Shown one piece after another: positions 1-9,433 of a stretch of 64,000 bases of DNA (position 1 is the first letter of the stretch; every line of letters begins with the position of its first letter). Below the pieces are notes generated by a model that saw nothing but the letters and a program-made list of their open reading frames with translations, made no database searches and had not been told where the DNA came from. The position numbers were made by a program, and so were the translations under genes. This DNA comes from Saprospiraceae bacterium. GTDB lineage: Bacteria; Bacteroidota; Bacteroidia; Chitinophagales; Saprospiraceae. The stretch covers positions 1 to 64,000 of the forward strand of contig JADJWN010000009.1 of the NCBI GenBank assembly GCA_016716335.1, in the 5' to 3' direction.

Positions 1-1466
1 AACCGTAAGCCAACGGAGTAAGTCTGATATCTGCATTGTCCTGACGGAGCAGGATGCGGTATTCAGCTCTGGAGGTAAACATTCTGTAGGGCTCCTCGGT
101 ACCCTTGTTTACCAGGTCATCTATGAGCACGCCGATATATGCTTCGGACCTTTTGAGTACAAATGGCGGCAGGTCATGAATGGCGAGATGTGCATTGATG
201 CCGGCCATCAGACCCTGGCATCCGGCCTCTTCATATCCTGTGGTACCATTGATCTGGCCTGCAAAAAACAGATTTTTTACCAGCTTAGTCTCGAGATTCA
301 TATTGAGCTGTACAGGCGGAAAGTAGTCATACTCAATAGCATATCCCGGCCTGAACATTTTCATGTTTTCAAATCCGGGCACTTTTTTCAGAGCCTTGTA
401 CTGTACGTCTTCCGGCAGAGATGATGAAAATCCATTGACATATATTTCACAGGTATTCCAGCCTTCGGGTTCTACAAACAGCTGATGCCTTTCCTTATCG
501 GCAAAGCGGTTGATTTTATCCTCGATGGAAGGACAGTATCGGGGACCGAGACCCTGAATTCTGCCATTAAACATGGGTGACCTGTCAAAACCTTCCTTCA
601 AGGTATCATGTACCTCCTCACTGGTGTAGGTAATGTAGCAGCATAGTTGTTTTTCGGGCAGAGGAGTATCAGTAAATGAGAATCTGCCGGGATTTTCATC
701 TCCGGGCTGAACTTCCATTTTTGAATAATCCAGGGATCTGCCGTCAATTCTCGGGGGTGTGCCTGTCTTCATACGTCCTGCCTCAAAGCCCAGATTGATG
801 AGTTGCTCCGTAATCCCTGTAGCAGATTTTTCACCAGCCCTGCCCCCACCAAACTGTTTTTCTCCTATGTGTATGATACCGTTCAGAAAGGTACCGTTGG
901 TCAGTACTACTGCGGACGATTCTATTTCCAGCCCAAGACTGGTGATGACTCCTTTGCAGACGCCATTTTTAATGATTAGTCCGGCACCGTCTCCTGCCAA
1001 GAAGAAGAGAGAGAGAGAAGAAGAAGGAAGAAGAGAGAGAGAGAAGAAGAGAGAAGAGAAGAGAAGAAGAAGAAGAGAAGAAGAAGAAGAGAGAAGAGAG
1101 AGAAGAGAGGAAAAAATCTATATTGGGGTGAGCCTCAAGCATCTCTCTCCATTTTGCCGCAAACATCATCCGGTCATTCTGTGCCCGCGGACTCCACATG
1201 GCTGGACCTTTGGACAGGTTGAGCATGCGAAACTGCACCATAGAATGGTCTGTGACTATGCCCGAATATCCTCCCAATGCATCAATCTCCCGGACGATCT
1301 GCCCCTTGGCTACTCCACCCATCGCCGGATTGCAGGACATCTGCGCAATGGTAGTCATATTCATGGTGATCAAAAGCACTTTCGAACCCATGTTGGCAGC
1401 AGCCACGGCGGCTTCGCATCCGGCATGACCGGCACCTACTACTATGACATCATATTTTGGAAACAT
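1..1466 (-). CDS. mnmG: tRNA uridine-5-carboxymethylaminomethyl modification enzyme MnmG (GidA), partial and interrupted
   Basis: FAD-dependent subunit of the MnmE-MnmG complex that modifies the wobble uridine of several tRNAs. The N-terminus has the dinucleotide-binding signature GAGHAGCEAA, then QMSCNPAMGG and SKGPAMWSPRAQ, all typical of MnmG. After the residues HPNIDF a purine-only tract (coding strand T/C only) intervenes and shifts the frame. Beyond it the MnmG sequence resumes in another frame (LIIKNGVCKGVIT, then LTNGTFLNG, KTGTPPRIDGRS, GLGPRYCPSIEDK, FAGQINGTTGYEEAGCQG and RMFTSRAEYR) and stays open to the window edge, so the C-terminus is missing here. The ATG giving MFPKYD is preferred over one six codons upstream because MnmG normally starts close to the nucleotide-binding motif. 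Family identity is certain; whether the gene is truly broken is not. Confidence 0.93.
999..1116. repeat. Purine-only (GAA/GA)n low-complexity tract inside mnmG
   Basis: About 118 bases made only of A and G on the plus strand, as irregular mixtures of GAA, GA and GGAA units. It sits exactly where mnmG changes frame: the codons on both sides match MnmG and only a few residues are unaccounted for, so the tract behaves as an insertion rather than a replacement. Its length does not restore the frame. It resembles a simple-sequence expansion or a sequencing/assembly artefact; no insertion-sequence ends or target duplication are visible. Confidence 0.9.
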
Positions 1467-1666
1467 GGCACAAAGATACAACAATTGCTAAAAATGGCTT
1501 CCAATCTATGCCTTACAGAATACAGACAGCACTGTTTTTTGAGGGGTTTTCGGGTTTTTCAACTTTATTTAACTGAATATTAAATGGTACATCATATGAG
1601 TTATATCATATCTGCTGAGTGTAAAACCCCTTATTTTCGCCATACATCCGATAAAATGTAAAACCG

Positions 1667-3136
1667 ATGAATACTGAACCCATCGAACAACTTCTGGAAA
1701 AAATCACTGACCTCGAAGGAGCCATGCATCAGGCTGTGAAAAAATATCAGCCTCTGCTGCAAAATCTGCCGGCAGTACAGAAGGCATCAGCCCGCAATCT
1801 TATACACTATCTCTGTCTGCGCAACGAGGATATCAGGCATCTCCAGGATCAACTGCACATTTATGGTCTCTCTTCACTGGCAAGCTCCGAAAGTCATATT
1901 CTGAGACAGGTGCAGGCAATAGCCGAAAGATTGGGAAAAAACTATCCGGCCAATAAAATCAGCAAATGTGACTATCATTACAGCCGCAGGATTATGCAGT
2001 CAAGGGCAGATACGCTCTTTGGCTCCGGTAAAAAAAGTGCGGCTCCATATTTTATGGTCACCTTTGATAAGAGTTTTATTCAGAATTATGCATTCATCAA
2101 ATCCCTGCTTCAGAACGGAATGCAGGTGGCACGCATCAATTGTGCACACGATGACGAGTCGGTCTGGGCACAGATGATTTATCTGCTGAAAAAAGCCAGC
2201 CGTAAAACAGGCCTTCCTTGCAAAATTTATATGGACCTTGCAGGACCCAAAATCCGCACCATACTCACCCATAAAGGTAAAAAAGAAGGTAAGGCAGAGG
2301 TCAGAGAGGGCGACCTGATATGGCTGGCAGAAGGTGACGGGAAGTTTTCAAAAAAAGAGGTAGTGATTCACCCCAATGAAAGCGGTATTGTGGGATGCCT
2401 TAAGACCGGTGATCGGGTCTTTATAGATGATGGAGTAATCAAGGGAGAGGTGGAGCAGATTGCGGATAATGCAGCTGCAGTCCGTCTGGTAAGGGTCTCG
2501 GCAAAAAACCCGGCTATCAAAAACGGCAAAGGGCTCAATTTTCCGGATTCGGTGCTGAATGTACCCGCACTGACGGGCTTTGATATGCAGTGTCTGCCTT
2601 TTATATGCCGGAATGCAGATTTGGTGGGATACTCTTTTGTACGTTATGCCTCCGAACTCGAAACATTACAGAAACTGTTGTCAGACATGTCCGATAATCC
2701 ACCTCATATTATAGTCAAAATTGAAACTCCGGAAGCTGTACAGCACTTACCTGCCATATTGCTGCAGGGCATGCACCAAAAGGTATTTGGCGTAATGATA
2801 GCCAGAGGTGATCTGGCGGTAGAAATAGGATTCGAAAGAATGAGTGAAATCCAGGAAGAAATACTCTGGATCTGTGAAGCAGCCCACGCTCCGGTCATCT
2901 GGGCTACTCAGGTACTCGAAACCCTCAATAAAACCGGTATGGCTACCCGCTCTGAGATTACGGATGCCGCTCATGCCGCCATGGCTGAGTGTATTATGAT
3001 CAACAAAGGCAACTATACCATCGAAGTGATGGAAACCCTCAGAGAGGTGACAGCAAGGATGGGAGGCCACCATGTAAAGAAAAGGTTTACTTTCAGACCC
3101 TTAAATATTGCCCGCCGGTTTTTCAGTGAAAGCTGA
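1667..3136 (+). CDS. Atypical pyruvate kinase with N-terminal helical extension
   Basis: Pyruvate kinase family (phosphoenolpyruvate + ADP to pyruvate + ATP). Residues about 1-125 are a helix-rich region unlike the usual enzyme. From about residue 127 the kinase barrel is recognisable: GMQVARINCAHD (substrate Arg/Asn/His region), YMDLAGPKIRT, IIVKIETPEA with the catalytic-type Lys, MIARGDLAVEIG (metal-binding loop) and WATQVLETLNKTGMATRSEITDAA. The regulatory C-terminal domain of ordinary pyruvate kinases is absent; the protein ends about 60 residues after the last barrel motif. The kinase-loop segment near the end reads MINKGNYTIE instead of the usual SGET type. It probably belongs to a divergent pyruvate kinase subgroup, and catalytic activity and regulation cannot be judged from sequence. 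It stands alone, divergent from mnmG. Confidence 0.8.
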   Translation: MNTEPIEQLLEKITDLEGAMHQAVKKYQPLLQNLPAVQKASARNLIHYLCLRNEDIRHLQDQLHIYGLSSLASSESHILRQVQAIAERLGKNYPANKISKCDYHYSRRIMQSRADTLFGSGKKSAAPYFMVTFDKSFIQNYAFIKSLLQNGMQVARINCAHDDESVWAQMIYLLKKASRKTGLPCKIYMDLAGPKIRTILTHKGKKEGKAEVREGDLIWLAEGDGKFSKKEVVIHPNESGIVGCLKTGDRVFIDDGVIKGEVEQIADNAAAVRLVRVSAKNPAIKNGKGLNFPDSVLNVPALTGFDMQCLPFICRNADLVGYSFVRYASELETLQKLLSDMSDNPPHIIVKIETPEAVQHLPAILLQGMHQKVFGVMIARGDLAVEIGFERMSEIQEEILWICEAAHAPVIWATQVLETLNKTGMATRSEITDAAHAAMAECIMINKGNYTIEVMETLREVTARMGGHHVKKRFTFRPLNIARRFFSES

Positions 3137-3224
3137 GATAATATTTAGGGAATCCTGTAATTCCGGTTGATTCGCCATATTGTAAAACAGATTTTTATTA
3201 TAATATTCTTAGAGCGGCAGGAAC

Positions 3225-3232
3225 TAACTTTG
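3225..3232 (+). promoter_or_regulatory. Candidate -7 promoter element of the RHH/MazF module
   Basis: TAACTTTG matches the Bacteroidetes -7 consensus TAnnTTTG and lies 46 bases before the antitoxin start. No convincing -33 TTTG is seen at the usual distance. The same octamer precedes darT. Confidence 0.4.
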
Positions 3233-3247
3233 ATAAAGAGATGTTAA

Positions 3248-3262
3248 ATAAGTATTACTTAT
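3248..3262. promoter_or_regulatory. Candidate operator dyad of the RHH/MazF module
   Basis: ATAAGT-ATT-ACTTAT is a perfect 6-bp inverted repeat with a 3-base centre. It lies between the candidate -7 element and the antitoxin start, where an autoregulating ribbon-helix-helix antitoxin would be expected to bind. Sequence symmetry and position are the only evidence. Confidence 0.4.
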
Positions 3263-3278
3263 ATTATATACCAATCGT

Positions 3279-3515
3279 ATGACTAAATTGATATCACTCA
3301 AGGTGGATGAGAAGCTGCTGGAAGAGGTACAAATGCTGGCCGACCGGGAAGGCACTTCCAGAAACAAGTATATTAATGAAGCTCTAAAAGCTTATAACAA
3401 AACTCAAAAAAGAGAACAGCTCAAAGAAAAGTTGAAAAAAGATGTTGAGCTGATCAGGGAAAGCAGTATGGAAGTACTGAAGGAATTTGAAGAATTGGAA
3501 GATGATTTTGAATAA
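3279..3515 (+). CDS. Ribbon-helix-helix antitoxin
   Basis: Small 78-residue protein. The N-terminus (LISLKVDEKLLEEVQ then SRNKYINEAL) has the strand-helix-helix pattern of MetJ/Arc/CopG-type DNA-binding antitoxins, and a Lys/Glu-rich helical tail probably wraps the toxin. It precedes and overlaps a MazF-like toxin by 14 bases, the standard antitoxin-first arrangement. It would neutralise the toxin and repress its own promoter; a dyad lies just upstream. Family assignment rests on the fold pattern and the neighbour, not on a specific named antitoxin. Confidence 0.8.
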   Translation: MTKLISLKVDEKLLEEVQMLADREGTSRNKYINEALKAYNKTQKREQLKEKLKKDVELIRESSMEVLKEFEELEDDFE

Positions 3516-3858
3516 ATATGAAATCTGGCTGGCAAATCTGGACCCGGGTTATAAAACAGAACCCGGAAAAACAAGACCTGTTTTAATAGTACAGAATAAT
3601 TTGTTGAATGAGTTGGGATTGGAATCAACTTTGGTTTGTCCTTTGACCTCAAAATTATCAAATGGTGTAGAATATTTAAGGGTAAGGGTGAAACCGGAAA
3701 TTTCAGCTCTTGATTATGAATCTGATATCCTGATAGACCAAATCAGAGCTATCAACAACAGTCGGTTTATTCGAAAAATAGGGGATTTACCTCAAAATTT
3801 AAGGATAAAAGTGGACAAACGTCTAAAAATTGTACTTGATCTGGATCCGATTGAATGA
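3502..3858 (+). CDS. MazF/PemK-type endoribonuclease toxin
   Basis: Predicted mRNA interferase of the PemK/MazF family. The N-terminus YEIWLANLDPG followed by EPGKTRPVLIVQNN is the family signature (EIW..NLDP, K.RPVLIVQ). Later segments fit the rest of the fold: TLVCPLTSKLSNG, and SDILIDQIRAINNSRF, which holds the conserved D-Q-R. The ATG at 3502 is chosen over an upstream in-frame TTG because it places the start directly before NKYEIWL. It overlaps the antitoxin by 14 bases, so translation is probably coupled. The length of 118 residues is normal for an intact toxin. Confidence 0.88.
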   Translation: MILNKYEIWLANLDPGYKTEPGKTRPVLIVQNNLLNELGLESTLVCPLTSKLSNGVEYLRVRVKPEISALDYESDILIDQIRAINNSRFIRKIGDLPQNLRIKVDKRLKIVLDLDPIE

Positions 3859-3889
3859 ATTAAGTTTCCTGATTATTTCAACCATTGCT

Positions 3890-5392
3890 CTACATCCACT
3901 TTCTTTTGTCCGTCTCTGTTTTATAGATAAACAGATTGAGCAACTGCCTGCCGGTGTCTAAAGGAATATATGGAATTTTTACCCTTCCTGCGGCCGTATA
4001 TACTATCAGATCTGTGAGTCTGTGTTGTCTCTGATAGATAGTACTGTGCAGCTCGACAGCCTGAATTTTATAAATGGGAAGAATCTCGGCCTTATCTCCG
4101 TATATCCCTCCTTCCACCCTCAGCAACTCATCGTCAAATCCGTATTTCAGCTTTTTCCAGGCAATATATCTGGTAATGGCCAGATATACCAGTACCACAG
4201 GTACTATCCATATGTAAGCCATAAAATTCAGAAAATACAACAGCAATGCCAGCATGATACCCACTACACTCAGGATAATTACTCTTCTTAAAAAATAGCG
4301 GAAATCCACCATTTTCATGTCCATGTCAAAAAGCCGGTTGTTTCCGTACAGGCTTTGCACTACGGAGATAATGTGGTCTTTTGAGCAGCCCGGTATTTTT
4401 GCAGTTTGTCTGGATCTTACCAATTCGCTGGAGGCCTGCTTGAGATAAAGGTTTTTATAGCCTACCAGCTTACGCAGCAGATTGTCGGACCAGCCTATCT
4501 GCTGTATTTTATGGTCGAGTGCAGATACTGCTTTACGGGTGAGGAGACCACTCTCTATCTTGAAGCCATGTGCCGAACGCATCATGCGCAGGTCATAATA
4601 ATTGACCACAGTCCTAACCAGGGAAATAATAAAGGAAGCCAGCAGAAACAAAAACATCAGTATCAATCCGGCAGCTATACTCATTTCGAGCTTGTCCACA
4701 TCTCCGGAATAATCATCCACATCCAGACCTATTTCCTCCATACTCTGGAAAATCCAAAGGAAAAAAATAATGATTAGCCCACCGGATTTGAGGTGGTTTT
4801 CTGTGATGCCTACTTTCAGCAGACTCCATTGGTCGAGAGTCATTACCGGAGTATATTCAATCAGTGCCGGAGTTGCTTCTGCCGTATCTTCCGATTCTTT
4901 CAATTCAGCATACTTAATTGATTCCTTTTTGCCGGCAATGAGCAGGTCTCTCAGGGCGGAGGCTTTTTCTTCATCTATGGCATGAAATTCAAATTCGTTT
5001 TTGACAGATCCGGCTGTATCTATTTTGAGCCTGGTGACAGAAAAAAACCGGTGCACTATGTTCTGTTCAAAATTGATGGTCTGAATTTTTTCAAAGGGAA
5101 TAATGGTTTTTTTCCTGTTGAATACCCCGGATTCCAGTATGAGCTCATTATTCAGAATATAAAAACGCATCCTGAAAAAATTGGCAATGGAATACATCAT
5201 GGACAGAATGGCAATGCCGATGAATATAAATAAAACCCTGCTCCCGACTTTTTCATTCCTCCCTAATAACACAACGACCACCACAGGAAGAGCCTGCCTG
5301 AAAATAACGGTAAAAGTCCTGTACAATATCATCAGTATTGCTACATAGGACTGTCTTGTGGGCTGAGTGAAGTCGTAGTTATTCTTCTTCAT
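3890..5392 (-). CDS. PH domain-containing membrane protein, YdbT-like (bPH2/DUF304 repeats)
   Basis: About 500 residues with pairs of transmembrane segments alternating with bacterial PH-like domains: hydrophobic pairs near residues 15-75, 205-265 and 370-410, each followed by a b-strand-rich segment such as PFEKIQTINFEQNIVHRFF, ALDHKIQQIGWSDNLLRK and PIYKIQAVELHSTIYQRQ. This triple repeat is the architecture of YdbT-type proteins. It overlaps the smaller YdbS-like gene by 14 bases, matching the conserved ydbS-ydbT pairing. The cellular role is not established; a membrane-associated scaffolding or stress function is only suggested by other bacteria. Confidence 0.8.
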   Translation of the reverse strand: MKKNNYDFTQPTRQSYVAILMILYRTFTVIFRQALPVVVVVLLGRNEKVGSRVLFIFIGIAILSMMYSIANFFRMRFYILNNELILESGVFNRKKTIIPFEKIQTINFEQNIVHRFFSVTRLKIDTAGSVKNEFEFHAIDEEKASALRDLLIAGKKESIKYAELKESEDTAEATPALIEYTPVMTLDQWSLLKVGITENHLKSGGLIIIFFLWIFQSMEEIGLDVDDYSGDVDKLEMSIAAGLILMFLFLLASFIISLVRTVVNYYDLRMMRSAHGFKIESGLLTRKAVSALDHKIQQIGWSDNLLRKLVGYKNLYLKQASSELVRSRQTAKIPGCSKDHIISVVQSLYGNNRLFDMDMKMVDFRYFLRRVIILSVVGIMLALLLYFLNFMAYIWIVPVVLVYLAITRYIAWKKLKYGFDDELLRVEGGIYGDKAEILPIYKIQAVELHSTIYQRQHRLTDLIVYTAAGRVKIPYIPLDTGRQLLNLFIYKTETDKRKWM

Positions 5393-5906
5393 CCATTCCT
5401 GCTTTTCGGGTAATGAACTCCTTTAATGCAGCAGCAGTTTCGGGCTTCAGACCCGGAATGGAGATATCACTGTCGCTGCCACCAGCTGTAAATATGGATA
5501 AGGTGGATAATCCCATCAATCTGTCTAAAGGGCCCTGATTTACTTCACAGTGCTGCACCCTGTTGAAAGGCACAATGATTTCGGACCTGAATATCCATCC
5601 CTGTTTATGGATAATGTCGTGCTCACGCACTGCATACCCTTCGTATTCATAAGACTTGAAACTTACCAACAGTGAAAAAACAAAAATTAGCACCCAAAGT
5701 CCTGAAAACAGTGGCGCCACAGGCCAGCTCAGCATCCGTGGCTCAAAGTAAGCGGCTATAAAAAAACCTGATGCCAGAAATAAAAACAACAAAGTGGTAG
5801 AAACTATGGAAATGGTGCGATGGGGTAATTCAAGCGGATGGTATTTTACCTCTTCGATGGCAGGTAAACCGGTGACGGCTACTTGTTCATTCGTAAATGT
5901 TTTCAT
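5379..5906 (-). CDS. PH domain-containing membrane protein, YdbS-like
   Basis: 175 residues with two transmembrane helices (about 32-52 and 60-85) followed by one bacterial PH domain (IIHKQGWIFRSEIIVPFNRVQH, split here as one continuous region, then VNQGPLDRLMGLSTL). The pattern HKQGW and FNRVQH.E...G...R..GL is typical of the DUF304/bPH2 family. It sits between mfd (20-base overlap with the mfd 3' end) and the larger three-domain partner (14-base overlap), so the three genes probably form one transcription unit. Function unknown beyond the family. Confidence 0.82.
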   Translation of the reverse strand: MKTFTNEQVAVTGLPAIEEVKYHPLELPHRTISIVSTTLLFLFLASGFFIAAYFEPRMLSWPVAPLFSGLWVLIFVFSLLVSFKSYEYEGYAVREHDIIHKQGWIFRSEIIVPFNRVQHCEVNQGPLDRLMGLSTLSIFTAGGSDSDISIPGLKPETAAALKEFITRKAGMDEEE

Positions 5907-8900
5907 ATTCGTTGATTTGTGGAGTGGGTATTATTTCGTCATTTACTTCCGGTAGGACGAAGTGCCTGAGATTGTTAAGGTGTGCATAGGCTTCGCCAAG
6001 GCTCCTGGTCTGCTCTTTGGTCAGTATAAGGTATTGATTGGATTGCTTCATGCTGAATCCTGCTTTCATTCCCTCTTTGGCCACATACTGCATGATGTTT
6101 TGAAATACCGTGGTCTCAAAGTAGCTGGATTGAGGATTGGAAATGAAATAACAGTTCATCTTGCGGTTTTTGAGTGTGACACGTTCGAAGCCCAGGGATT
6201 TTGCTATCCTTCGGATACGAAGACCGTTGAAAAGTTCTTCCACCTGTCCAGGGACTTTTCCAAAACGGTCCCGGAGGTTTTTGCGGAAATTGTCTATATC
6301 CGATTCTGATTCCAGTTTATCCAATTGGGTATATAACAGTAATCGCTCCTGAATATTGCTGACGTAGTCATCCGGTATAAGCATTTCGATATCGGTATCG
6401 ATTTCGACCTCCCGGACAAAATTCTGCTTCCGGTCATTTTCTTCTTTGAAGAGCTCCTTGTACTCATTGTGCTTGAGTTCGTCCACCGCTTCTTCCAGTA
6501 TTTTCTGATAGGTTTCGTACCCGATATCACTGATGAATCCACTTTGCTCCGCACCCAGAAGATTTCCTGCACCTCTGATATCCATATCCTTCATGGCTAT
6601 CTGAAATCCACTGCCCAGATCTGCAAATTCCTCGAGGGTTTTGATGCGTTTTTTGGCATCTGATGTCAGTACAGACAATGGAGGTGCAAAGAGATAACAG
6701 AATGCCCTCTTGTTGGAACGTCCCACTCTGCCACGCAATTGATGCAGGTCGCTCATACCAAACTGATGTGCATTGTTGATGATAATGGTATTGGCATTGG
6801 GTATGTCCAGTCCCGTCTCTATGATATTGGTGCAGACGAGTACATCGTATTTACCATCTATGAAATCCACCAGTGTATCTTCCAGGTCGTGAGCTTCCAT
6901 TTGCCCATGTGCTACGGCTACCTCTACATCTGGACAAATTTTTCGCACCATTTCCGCCATTTCGTACAGACTTTTTACCCGATTGTGTACGAAAAATACC
7001 TGACCGCCCCGGTTTACTTCGTAATAGATGGCATCCTTGATCAGGTCTTCGCTGAATACCCGTCTCTCCGTATGAATGGGCTGTCGATTGGGCGGCGGAG
7101 TGCGGATCACGGACAAATCACGGGCTGCCATGAGTGAAAACTGCAGAGTCCTGGGTATAGGTGTGGCTGTAAGCGTAAGCGTATCAACATTGACCTGAAG
7201 GTTTCTCAGTTTTTCTTTGGCAGCCACTCCGAATTTCTGCTCCTCGTCAATGATGAGAAGTCCCAGGTCTTTAAACTTTATTCTATTATTCAGGATAGCG
7301 TGGGTGCCAATCAGAATTTCTGTTTTACCCTCTTCGGTTCTGCGGATGATATCACTTTTTTCTTTGGCAGACTTGAAGCGGTTGATGTATTCCACATTTA
7401 CCCCGAATTCCTTCAATCTCTCCGAAAAGGTTTTGTAATGCTGCAAAGCAAGTATGGTAGTGGGTACCAGCAAAGCTACCTGCTTGCCTGAAGAGACTGC
7501 CTTGAAAGCAGCCCGGATAGCCACTTCTGTCTTGCCGAATCCCACATCACCACAGATAAGCCTGTCCATAGGATAGGGCTTTTGCATATCTTCCTTCACT
7601 TCCTGTGTGGCTTTGTACTGATCGGGAGTATCCTCATAGATGAAGGACGCCTCCAGCTCTGTCTGCAGATAATTATCCGGAGGAAAGGCAAAACCTTTGG
7701 ATGCTTTGCGCAGAGCATAAAGTTTGATCAGCTCCTTGGCTATATCCTTGACTTTGGACTTGGTTTTGCGTTTGAGGTTTTTCCAGGCGTCGCTGCCTAT
7801 TTTGCTCAGCTTGGGCTCTGTGCCGTCTTTGCCGGTATATCTCGATATTTTGTGCAGCGAATTGATGCTTACATACAGGATGTCGTTATTCTGATAGATC
7901 AACCGTACAGATTCCTGCTTGTGACCATTGATTTCGATGGTTTCGAGCCCTGAATATTTGCCGATACCATGATCGATATGTACCACAAAATCTCCGGGCA
8001 CCATCTCTCTCAGCATACGCAGACTCAGTGCCATATCCTGCGTAAACCCCTGTTTCAGTTTATACCTGTGAAAACGCTCAAATATCTGATGATCCGTATA
8101 GCACGCTACTTTGAGATTATGATCAATAAAGCCGGCATGCAGCGACTTGTGCAGCGGGTGAAACTGCACCTGCACTCCCATGTCTTCAAAAATATTGTAA
8201 AATCGCTCTATCTGTTTTACATTATCCGTGAATATAAAATTGGTGTATCCATCCCGGGTGTTGTTGCGCAGATTTTCAATCAGCAGGCTGAAATTTTTAT
8301 TGAAGGCCGGTTGTGGCGAAGTTTTGCATTCCACACTCACAGAGACGGGAATACTTTTTTCCGGATTGGAGAGCAGAATGTTGTGAAATTTGCCCATAAT
8401 CTGCATCAGCTCAGTCGGATAGACAAAGGCCCTCTCTTTGAATATATCCTTGATCTCATCTTCAGACCGTGTGAGAAGGGTAGATGCAAAATTTTCAGCT
8501 TTTTCAAAACACAGCTGCAATTTATCGAGCAGCACATCCGGTTCTTTCACCCAGATGACAGTATCAGGTGCCATGATATCGAAAAGCACAATTTTTTCTT
8601 CCCTGCTGAAATTGCTGTTGATATTGGGTATGATGGAGACTGTATTGATTTCCTGCACCGATAGCTGTGTGGAAGGATTGAAGGTGCGGATACTTTCTAC
8701 CTCGATATCCATAAGCTCCACTCTGTAAGGCCACTCATTGCCATAGCTGAATATATCCAGTATGCCACCCCTGATGGAAAACTGTCCCGGCTGATATACA
8801 AATTCGACCCTTTCAAAGCCGTACTGCACCAATATCTGTATCACCTCGTCAATGTCCAGTAAGGCATCTTTGGTAATGAGTATCTGCTGCTTGTTGAGCA

Positions 8901-9318
8901 GCGTGGGATCCACTACTTTTTCAAAAATGGCTTCCGGATAGGTAACAAGGATGGTTTTTTCTCCCTTGTTGAGCTGTATTTTGTGGGATATTTCTGTCCT
9001 TAGCAGCACATTGTTTTTGTCCAGCTCTTCAAAAAGCAGGGGCCGTTTGAACGAGTCCGGAAAAAAATGTATGGTCTTTTTTTCAAAGATCGATTGCAGG
9101 GTATTCTGGATGTAAGCAGCATCTTCCTTGTCGGATGCAATATAAATCTGCGACTTTTTATCGGACAAAAACAGTCCGGCCAGAATAAAGCTATCCACTG
9201 CGCCTGTGCAACCATTGAGTAAAACAGACACCGGCGGTTCATGATACAAGGGAGCTGCAATCTTTCTGACACGGGGATCTTCCGTGTACAGGCTCACCAA
9301 TTCATTGATATTGCTCAC
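5887..9318 (-). CDS. mfd: Transcription-repair coupling factor Mfd
   Basis: 1143 residues, the normal length. Mfd removes RNA polymerase stalled at DNA lesions and recruits the UvrAB excision machinery. Visible domains in order: an N-terminal UvrB-like region with QPGQFSIRGGILDIFS; a CarD-like polymerase-interaction domain with PGDFVVHIDHGIGKYSGLE; the RecG-like translocase with Walker A GDVGFGKTEVAIRAA, motif LIIDEEQKFGV, LTATPIPRTLQ, VHNRVKSLYEM and TNIIETGLDIPNANT plus QLRGRVGRSNKRAFCY; and the C-terminal regulatory domain. No frameshift was seen along this gene. It leads a likely operon with the two PH-domain genes. Confidence 0.97.
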   Translation of the reverse strand: MSNINELVSLYTEDPRVRKIAAPLYHEPPVSVLLNGCTGAVDSFILAGLFLSDKKSQIYIASDKEDAAYIQNTLQSIFEKKTIHFFPDSFKRPLLFEELDKNNVLLRTEISHKIQLNKGEKTILVTYPEAIFEKVVDPTLLNKQQILITKDALLDIDEVIQILVQYGFERVEFVYQPGQFSIRGGILDIFSYGNEWPYRVELMDIEVESIRTFNPSTQLSVQEINTVSIIPNINSNFSREEKIVLFDIMAPDTVIWVKEPDVLLDKLQLCFEKAENFASTLLTRSEDEIKDIFKERAFVYPTELMQIMGKFHNILLSNPEKSIPVSVSVECKTSPQPAFNKNFSLLIENLRNNTRDGYTNFIFTDNVKQIERFYNIFEDMGVQVQFHPLHKSLHAGFIDHNLKVACYTDHQIFERFHRYKLKQGFTQDMALSLRMLREMVPGDFVVHIDHGIGKYSGLETIEINGHKQESVRLIYQNNDILYVSINSLHKISRYTGKDGTEPKLSKIGSDAWKNLKRKTKSKVKDIAKELIKLYALRKASKGFAFPPDNYLQTELEASFIYEDTPDQYKATQEVKEDMQKPYPMDRLICGDVGFGKTEVAIRAAFKAVSSGKQVALLVPTTILALQHYKTFSERLKEFGVNVEYINRFKSAKEKSDIIRRTEEGKTEILIGTHAILNNRIKFKDLGLLIIDEEQKFGVAAKEKLRNLQVNVDTLTLTATPIPRTLQFSLMAARDLSVIRTPPPNRQPIHTERRVFSEDLIKDAIYYEVNRGGQVFFVHNRVKSLYEMAEMVRKICPDVEVAVAHGQMEAHDLEDTLVDFIDGKYDVLVCTNIIETGLDIPNANTIIINNAHQFGMSDLHQLRGRVGRSNKRAFCYLFAPPLSVLTSDAKKRIKTLEEFADLGSGFQIAMKDMDIRGAGNLLGAEQSGFISDIGYETYQKILEEAVDELKHNEYKELFKEENDRKQNFVREVEIDTDIEMLIPDDYVSNIQERLLLYTQLDKLESESDIDNFRKNLRDRFGKVPGQVEELFNGLRIRRIAKSLGFERVTLKNRKMNCYFISNPQSSYFETTVFQNIMQYVAKEGMKAGFSMKQSNQYLILTKEQTRSLGEAYAHLNNLRHFVLPEVNDEIIPTPQINEYENIYE

Positions 9319-9433
9319 AGGGTAAAGGTAGAAAATCTATGGATATCAGAACAAGAAGAAGTGGTTAAGGTTTTGGGGGTTCAGGGTTTTTGTGATATGA
9401 TATTCCAAATATATGCTATTATTGTCAGATAAT

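Noticed and set aside
999..1116. Possible CRISPR-like or tandem repeat array
   Set aside because: No regular unit or spacer; only irregular GA/GAA mixture.
759..1583. Long plus-strand open frame rich in Arg/Glu repeats
   Set aside because: It is the complement of mnmG and owes its length to the purine-only tract; the minus strand carries the real protein.
7969..8664. Open frame of 231 codons on the plus strand
   Set aside because: Lies wholly inside mfd on the other strand and shows no domain.
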